From assembly GCA_002633005.1 (NCBI GenBank), contig NMRA01000124.1, positions 177,830 to 241,829 on the forward strand: a DNA stretch of 64,000 nt, in the 5' to 3' direction. Below, in pieces: positions 59,801 through 64,000 of this stretch. Position numbers and translations under genes: made by a program. Under the pieces are notes generated by a model. The model made no database searches. It was given only the letters and a program-made list of their open reading frames with translations, and was not told where the DNA came from. Origin of the DNA: Phoronis australis. Lineage: Eukaryota; Phoronida; Phoronidae. Positions within the stretch are counted from its first letter, which is position 1, and each line of letters starts with the position of its first letter.

Positions 59801-61457
59801 GATGGGCCATTAAGCTTGAACAAGCTTGGTTAAATTTAGCTCGGACTCATTGAGAAGTTGTTCTATGTGTTCCAGTCGCTACACCAGTCGTGCCAGCCCA
59901 TGTGTTCTGTTCAACATTCCTGATGGACACACTAAAGAAATGCCCACAGCAGGGTCTAAACATAAGGAGACGTCTGATGCCAAACAGGTACATTTATTTT
60001 TAATCATCAGTACATATGAGCTTGTTTTTGTCGCAATGGCGTATTAGGAGCTCGAAATTCACCAGGTTGCGCTTGTGAGATTATGGTTGTGAACGTATTC
60101 ATTCATTCATTCAGGCAGCTACGTGCCATTCTCACCCATGATTGTCCCCATGCTTGTGAATAGTATTCCGTTCTCATGCTCGTCTGGTAACAAGAGGCAT
60201 GTTCTTCATTTATGATCGTTTAGTGAATTTTGAACAACTGATTGGATGAATTTAAGACTCTCTGTAAAGAGAGTCGATTTCAAACTGAATTGTAAAATTC
60301 CATCTCTTTCGTTCTTAACCGTTCCCCACTCAACTTAAAGTACAAATCTGTAGGTCAAGGACAAAATAAAATTATCATTTCATTATGTGGCTTGGTAATT
60401 CTTAACAAAAAATATGCATATTCACCTTTCTAACAGTCCAGCCATTCACACGTTATTTGTAATGAGCTCTGAAATGCTGGTAGGCTGGAAAGGTCACTCG
60501 GTGTGTTTGATGTCATAAGCAGTGTATAGACTCAGTTGGTCGGGGAATCCTCCTCTTGTGGTCAGTATAGTAGTTGGTAGTTATTCCAAATTTCTTCCGA
60601 CATTTTCCCGTCACACAAAAACTAAAAATGTTGATAAAAGGAAGCTTACCATTTACCGAGATTTTCGTACAAGTTTACTCGCTTAACTTGTTGCACAGTT
60701 AACTCGTACAGCCAGGATAGGTTCAGGCCTAAGTCCCGCTCATTCTGTATACATCGGTATGGCTAGATCAAGTGAATAGGGAGCTTTTTCGTGCATCACT
60801 GCAGCCGTACTTGCTCTAATTCATTGTCGGTAGCTTCGTTGTCATCCCATTCGCCAGAAAAATTGTAATGCTCACCTTGAAAGTGCCCGAGTTCCTAGTA
60901 AAAGTCTGACATGTCCTCCATTGTTAGCTAATGACAAACTTAGTGACCCAGATTGGGAGAATTGAGATTTTGATCATGTTGAAGGTGACTCAGACTTATA
61001 CAAGCATGTCGGGCATTGCAGAAGTTTTATGATGAATGACGGAAACATGTACCAATTTATACATAGTAACGAATAGATATTTACTTCTAAAAACACCAAA
61101 AGCTTCAGGAATTATTACTTTATTGTCCGACTTGAGCGTTTGAGTGCAGTTTTGTTGTTTTGCAGTGTCTGTTTGCTGACCTCTTGTCATAGAATGTCAA
61201 TATTGTGTGGAATAAAAAGGACCTGCAACTATGTTTGTGAAAACTTCCATCTTCTTCGTTTGTAGAAGTCGGGCGGTAGTAAGCAGGCTAAGAACAGTGA
61301 CAAGTCTAAGCAGGGGAAACAACCAGAGAAGACCGCTGATAAGCCCCAGGCCGAGGTACACCCAGTCACACACACGTTCAGTGCTGAAGACTTAAACAGT
61401 AAGATTACCCAACAAGGCAATATTGTGAGAGAGCTGAAGACTAACAAAGCTCCCAAG
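47826..61457 (+). CDS. EPRS1: Glutamyl-prolyl-tRNA synthetase, glutamyl half and first WHEP segment (runs off right edge)
   Basis: Cytosolic enzyme charging tRNA-Glu and, through its C-terminal half (beyond this window), tRNA-Pro; a scaffold member of the animal multisynthetase complex. Seventeen exons are seen. The N-terminal GST-like domain (exons to about 50462) carries [13 protein letters not shown]. The class I catalytic core has HIGH in [55 protein letters not shown] and the KMSKS equivalent VLSKRKLTW. The anticodon-binding beta-barrels start at VIDPVAPRY. The last exon has a Lys-rich linker and [14 protein letters not shown], the start of a WHEP repeat. Phases agree at every junction except 58737 to 59876, where a conserved exon is missing. 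ATG at 47826 is in frame, but CTGTTTCAG at 47841 may instead be an acceptor, so the true start is open. Confidence 0.96.
47842..47929 (+). CDS. EPRS1: EPRS exon: GST-like N-terminus
   Basis: It encodes [20 protein letters not shown] and NTTNMEQGG, matching the N-terminus after PPLGALLA in human EPRS1. The donor GTTAGT leaves GG (phase 2). It may begin at the in-frame ATG 47826 (MFTVSGALL) or after an acceptor at 47841. Confidence 0.85.
48817..48913 (+). CDS. EPRS1: EPRS exon: GST-like domain
   Basis: The acceptor TTTATAG completes Gly, then [17 protein letters not shown] and [11 protein letters not shown], which align with SILRYLARV and GLYGS in human EPRS1. Donor GTGAGC, phase 0. Confidence 0.93.
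49376..49480. repeat. Imperfect tandem repeat with CAGATCTGCCTTCTT
   Basis: Three copies of AGATCTRCCTTCTTGT at about 30-50-bp spacing in the intron between exons 48913 and 49802. Other intronic DNA from 47930 to 51060 shows nothing recognisable. Confidence 0.6.
49802..49958 (+). CDS. EPRS1: EPRS exon: GST-like C-terminal helices
   Basis: [33 protein letters not shown]. Donor GTAAGT leaves one base (phase 1). Confidence 0.94.
50326..50462 (+). CDS. EPRS1: EPRS exon: end of GST-like domain and linker
   Basis: The acceptor GATTTTAG completes Ser, then NNTWTKLCA and [14 protein letters not shown], equivalent to human VKRWFGFLEAQQAF. It ends in an acidic linker (SEE) at donor GTTTGT, phase 0. 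Confidence 0.9.
51061..51279 (+). CDS. EPRS1: EPRS exon: HIGH motif of GluRS
   Basis: Seventy-three codons with [20 protein letters not shown] (ATP-binding HIGH signature) and [16 protein letters not shown]. Acceptor TTTGCCTTTCAG, donor GTTGGT, phase 0. Confidence 0.98.
51732..51924 (+). CDS. EPRS1: EPRS exon: GluRS Rossmann fold
   Basis: [38 protein letters not shown]. Acceptor CTCTGCAG; donor GTATGT leaves one base. Confidence 0.97.
52424..52595 (+). CDS. EPRS1: EPRS exon: GluRS connective domain
   Basis: [18 protein letters not shown], then [16 protein letters not shown]. Donor GTAAGT leaves AA (phase 2). Confidence 0.97.
53459..53583 (+). CDS. EPRS1: EPRS exon: GluRS active-site region
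   Basis: [20 protein letters not shown] followed by [15 protein letters not shown], a strongly conserved tRNA/Glu-binding segment. The donor GTAATT leaves one base. Confidence 0.98.
54446..54544. repeat. 48-bp direct duplication around a single N
   Basis: 54446-54493 and 54497-54544 are the same apart from two transitions, and the N at 54494 separates them. This resembles the 44.9-kb junction and looks like an unmerged contig overlap. Confidence 0.9.
54581..54689 (+). CDS. EPRS1: EPRS exon: KMSKS-equivalent loop
   Basis: [18 protein letters not shown] then [11 protein letters not shown], the class I KMSKS counterpart. The donor GTATGT leaves TG (phase 2). A duplicated 48-bp segment with an N lies just upstream in the intron. 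Confidence 0.98.
55105..55189 (+). CDS. EPRS1: EPRS exon: after KMSKS
   Basis: The split Trp codon continues [20 protein letters not shown] then LKQFIVSQ. Acceptor GATTTCAG, donor GTAGGT, phase 0. Confidence 0.97.
55300..55668. repeat. 18-bp minisatellite, about twenty copies
   Basis: The unit TTTCCTATAGAATCCAGG varies at GAA/CAA and TCC/GCC. Because it is six codons long, frames stay open on both strands (FPIESR on plus, FYRKPG on minus). It is intronic to EPRS and not coding. Confidence 0.95.
55829..55888 (+). CDS. EPRS1: EPRS exon: short, helix before anticodon domain
   Basis: Twenty codons, [20 protein letters not shown]. Acceptor GTTTTGCAG, donor GTAAAT, phase 0. Confidence 0.96.
56061..56171 (+). 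CDS. EPRS1: EPRS exon: start of anticodon-binding barrels
   Basis: [20 protein letters not shown], then a acidic stretch ending VPAHPK. Phase 0 both ends. Confidence 0.96.
56922..57055 (+). CDS. EPRS1: EPRS exon: anticodon-binding barrel
   Basis: [20 protein letters not shown] then [11 protein letters not shown]. The donor GTAAGA leaves AA (phase 2). Confidence 0.96.
57918..57972 (+). CDS. EPRS1: EPRS exon: anticodon-binding barrel, short
   Basis: [19 protein letters not shown], aligning with human ISLDAKLNLENKDYKK. Acceptor ACATTTTCAG, donor GTAAGA, phase 0. Confidence 0.95.
58585..58737 (+). CDS. EPRS1: EPRS exon: anticodon-binding barrel
   Basis: [38 protein letters not shown]. It ends NEKSR at donor GTAAGT with no leftover base (phase 0), which does not match the next visible exon. 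Confidence 0.96.
59098..59437. repeat. Perfect 20-bp satellite-like array, seventeen copies, starting at an N
   Basis: The unit is GGCTTGGCCAATATTATTCA, essentially without variation. It begins directly after the undetermined base 59098. It contains GGCCAAT, a CCAAT-type sequence. It lies in the interval where an EPRS exon is missing. Confidence 0.97.
59438..59875 (+). other. Intron sequence right of the 20-bp array
   Basis: The phrase AAGCTTG (AAGCTTGAA, CAAGCTTGG) recurs about ten times in 250 bases, suggesting a decayed simple repeat. I searched this stretch and 58738-59097 for the missing EPRS exon and did not find it. Confidence 0.5.
59876..59987 (+). CDS. EPRS1: EPRS exon: end of GluRS domain
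   Basis: The acceptor TGTGTTCCAG is followed by one base that completes a codon (needs phase 2 upstream), then [20 protein letters not shown] and EMPTAGSK. Direct joining to 58737 would shift frame and meet a stop after about 15 codons, so an exon is missing between. Confidence 0.93.
59988..61265 (+). other. EPRS intron, nothing recognised
   Basis: AT-rich intron. Apart from a short CATT run near 60100 I see no feature. Confidence 0.5.
61266..61457 (+). CDS. EPRS1: EPRS exon: Lys-rich linker and start of first WHEP repeat
   Basis: [19 protein letters not shown] linker, then [20 protein letters not shown] and KTNKAPK, the first helix of a WHEP tRNA-binding repeat. The donor GTATGT at 61458 interrupts the repeat; the rest must be past the next intron. 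Confidence 0.93.
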
Positions 61458-61811
61458 GTATGTCCTATTGATCTTCATCTTGCACTTGATTGGTTCTTTG
61501 CACCTGTTTGAAGTGATTGTATTGATATTTAGTGCCTCCTTTCTCATGCTTTGTGGTTTGCCTGCAAACAGTAAACAGTTTTATCGAGTTTAGAATGCTT
61601 GGATAGTGTCTATGATCTCTGATTTTCTTTCATGCTTTCTAGCAAAATAACTGCTATTAAGCCAGCTATCCTTGCCAGGAGTTTGTTGTTTCTTTTTTTA
61701 AACAGTTCTAAATTAATGCTATTTTAAGGAGTAGGTGTATTGTTATATTGTTGGGCTCTCATGGTATTTAACTTATTGTTATGAACACAGTGGGATTTTG
61801 CTCTAACAAAA

Positions 61812-61925
61812 ACTAACAAGTTGTCTGCAGTATTTGTGCATTAGGACAATAGTTTGTAGCTATTGTCCACTAACAAGTTGTCTGTAGTATTTGTGCAGTA
61901 GGGCAATAGTTTGTACCTACTGGCC
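61812..61925. repeat. Two-copy 57-bp tandem repeat
   Basis: ACTAACAAGTTGTCTGCAGT and TTTGTGCATTAGGACAATAG recur 57 bp later with a few changes, in the last EPRS intron. Confidence 0.85.
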
Positions 61926-62292
61926 AACGATCATTGTTGTCGTTACACCACTGTGCACAAAACAAATGGAATATTCATCATTTCGATGATCATTTTTTAT
62001 GTGTAGTTGGAATGTGTAAAAATGTCTCTTTGGAGAATATTTTCGTTTCGCTTTAAGTGGAAGACTTTCAATGAGAACTTGGGTGATTGATCACGCGGGA
62101 CTGAATACCAGTGCCCTCTAGAGGACAATTAGGAGACAATTGAACTTTTGTTTAAATGTATCACAACTAATCACTCAAACTACGAAAAGGTCTCTCATGA
62201 GTTGGAGAAGACATCTATTGCATGACAAATCCTCTAAAAGATGTCAAGTCTTAAATTTAATTCTATTCCTATAATGTGGTGACACATTATTT

Positions 62293-62405
62293 TGTCTTGA
62301 CAAGTATTGGTGGGTTTTGTTGAATTGCCTGAACTGTTTAAAATGTCTTGACAAGTATTGGTGGGTTTTGTTGAATTGCCTGAACTGTTTAAAATGTCTT
62401 GACAG
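62293..62405. repeat. 51-bp tandem repeat, two copies plus a partial
   Basis: TGTCTTGACAAGTATTGGTG and GGTTTTGTTGAATTGCCTGA are repeated exactly at 51-bp spacing, and a third unit starts TGTCTTGACA at 62395. Confidence 0.93.
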
Positions 62406-64000
62406 AATGGTTTGGAAGAGTGCCAGTCTGCCACTTTGTGGAAGTAAATGCGAAAATGGTGACGGAAACTAGATGAAAAATAAGGCTTTTGAAAATTATC
62501 CAGAAACTTTTGCTACAAAAGTTTGCGGACTTTTGATTTGAAGATATATCTTATGCTAAGGCTTTAGCTACATAACTTACAATAAATTGAAAAAATCAGT
62601 GTCTGCATGCACATTAGATGATGCCAATGGGCACATTTCGGGAACTACACTTTGCCGTGAATGTTGCTAATTGAACTAGGAAAATCTGGAGGTATTTATG
62701 GAATTTATTGGTTTTGATGTCAACAAATGTAACTAATGAATATGCTGCAATTACTCCCAGATTTGACATGCTTTGAGTTATTCCAGAAGTGCCTGGCGGG
62801 CGGCCATATTGAATAGCTGTTGTATACCTTTCTCTTTATTATAGTACATTGTTGTGGGCTGATAAAGGTGCCTGGGGTTAGGGTTATGCTTTATTTTACT
62901 TGAGTGTGTGGCCACTTCACATAATGCCTTTAATTGCCAATACTAGCTGCAGACTTAATTCTTGATTTTATATTTTGCCCTCTGGCTCCACCTTCTAGTA
63001 ACTCTTCATTTAGCAGCACTCCAAATTTGATCTTGTGCTTTTAATCCAGCCTTTGTGTTTTTAATCCAGCCTGGTTCTGTGAATGAATGGACTTCACTGT
63101 GTCAGCAATGCTGTGAATTCAGCTGACCTTAACTGGGTGACCTCTGACCTAGCTAACTCCTGTTGATCTGTGTTTGTCAAATCATTGAACACGTGGCATA
63201 GTACATTCTCTGGTGCTGTCTGTCCATGGGGTTCACTGGTGCAGTGGTTGTGTGCCTGAAGTAGGCTGTGTCTCATTATCACGCTTATAGGTGAGATTCA
63301 CTTGTGTTGTGAGGGTTATTTTTCATTTTGTGATGGGCATTTTCACAGTGGTGTGGTCTTGACCTAAGTTGTCATGGTGATACTGTTGTCAGTCATTAAT
63401 TTTTATCAACACTGTATGGGTTGCACTTTAGAGTTGACACTCTGCAGTCATCATGCAGTTTTTGGTTCAGCAGATCAAGGATTTTGTTAATACAGTTTGT
63501 TTCTACACTAGTGAGCTCCAAACATGTACTGACATTGTGTATTGTAGTATAGGAGGGGATAGAGAGGTGTTTGTCAGTTATTGCTTTGCGTCTGTTGTGG
63601 GGTTTGGATCTCTTTGAATAGTGGGTGCAGTGGTGTTTATGGTTTTCAAATTAGTTCAGTTGAAGAACTAAGCTTTCTTAGTCATACCTAAACTGTGCAT
63701 GGAAACTTCTCCAACAGCATGTTGATCCTTAAGGTGAAGATATTTCATCAGATTTAACTGACCCTTATCTCTTGAAATTCAAAGATAAGGTCTTGTTCCC
63801 TAAACTTCTGAACAAACACTACAATAATAGCCTCATCTGAAAATCAATTGGTGTCTACAGAGAAAACAGCGCTAATCTATAATCTGTTAGTAGGGTTGTG
63901 CTATGCCAATGCCTTAAAACAACATTCCTTAAAGTTTCCATTATTTGTAGCAAAGTAACCAACCTTTGAAAATTTGGAAAAATATTTTTGGCAAAATTTA

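Larger units (their letters stand above)
61458..64000 (+). other. EPRS intron running off the window
   Basis: After the 61458 donor I find no exon continuing the WHEP repeat. Only the two tandem repeats listed and a short duplicated TTTTAATCCAGCCT phrase at about 63042-63072 are seen. Confidence 0.6.

Overview
The window is nuclear DNA from an animal. It is AT-rich and intron-rich with GT-AG splice sites, and it is full of minisatellites and small fold-back transposons. The gene families and neutral repeat types fit a marine invertebrate, probably a deuterostome (cephalochordate, hemichordate or echinoderm). The species cannot be fixed from sequence alone. No bacterial-style operon, CRISPR array or virus is present.

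Three protein-coding genes can be assembled exon by exon with consistent phases. (1) About 1-12.5 kb, plus strand: the 3' part of a bHLH-PAS transcription factor of the NPAS1/NPAS3 (trachealess) group, seven exons at 970-12486. The bHLH exons lie off the left edge. (2) About 24.9-39.9 kb, minus strand: a HIF prolyl hydroxylase of the EGLN1/PHD2 type, with an N-terminal MYND zinc finger and the full iron/2-oxoglutarate catalytic core in four exons. It has a 10.5-kb first intron. (3) About 47.8-61.5 kb, plus strand, running off the right edge: the glutamyl half of bifunctional glutamyl-prolyl-tRNA synthetase (EPRS1), seventeen exons seen, up to the first WHEP repeat.

Between the genes: 12.5-24 kb is the convergent (tail-to-tail) interval between NPAS and EGLN. 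It holds a CpG-richer stretch with an orphan CRE plus CCAAT promoter-like site near 15.3 kb and a cluster of three fold-back elements at 18.5-19.4 kb. The interval 39.9-47.8 kb separates the head of EGLN from EPRS. It holds a TIR element with a tRNA-like insert and a 0.7-kb direct duplication joined by a single undetermined base. Introns carry tandem arrays with 13, ~85, 69, 18 and 20 bp units, and others.

The most interesting observation is gene order. A bHLH-PAS gene and a HIF-hydroxylase gene sit tail to tail, with EPRS next door. This recalls human NPAS3-EGLN3 (14q13), NPAS1-EGLN2 (19q13) and EPRS1-EGLN1 (1q41-42), and suggests an ancestral block duplicated in vertebrates. The clearest anomaly is a conserved EPRS exon that is absent where a single N and a perfect 20-bp array interrupt the assembly. 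I found no clearly new molecular system.
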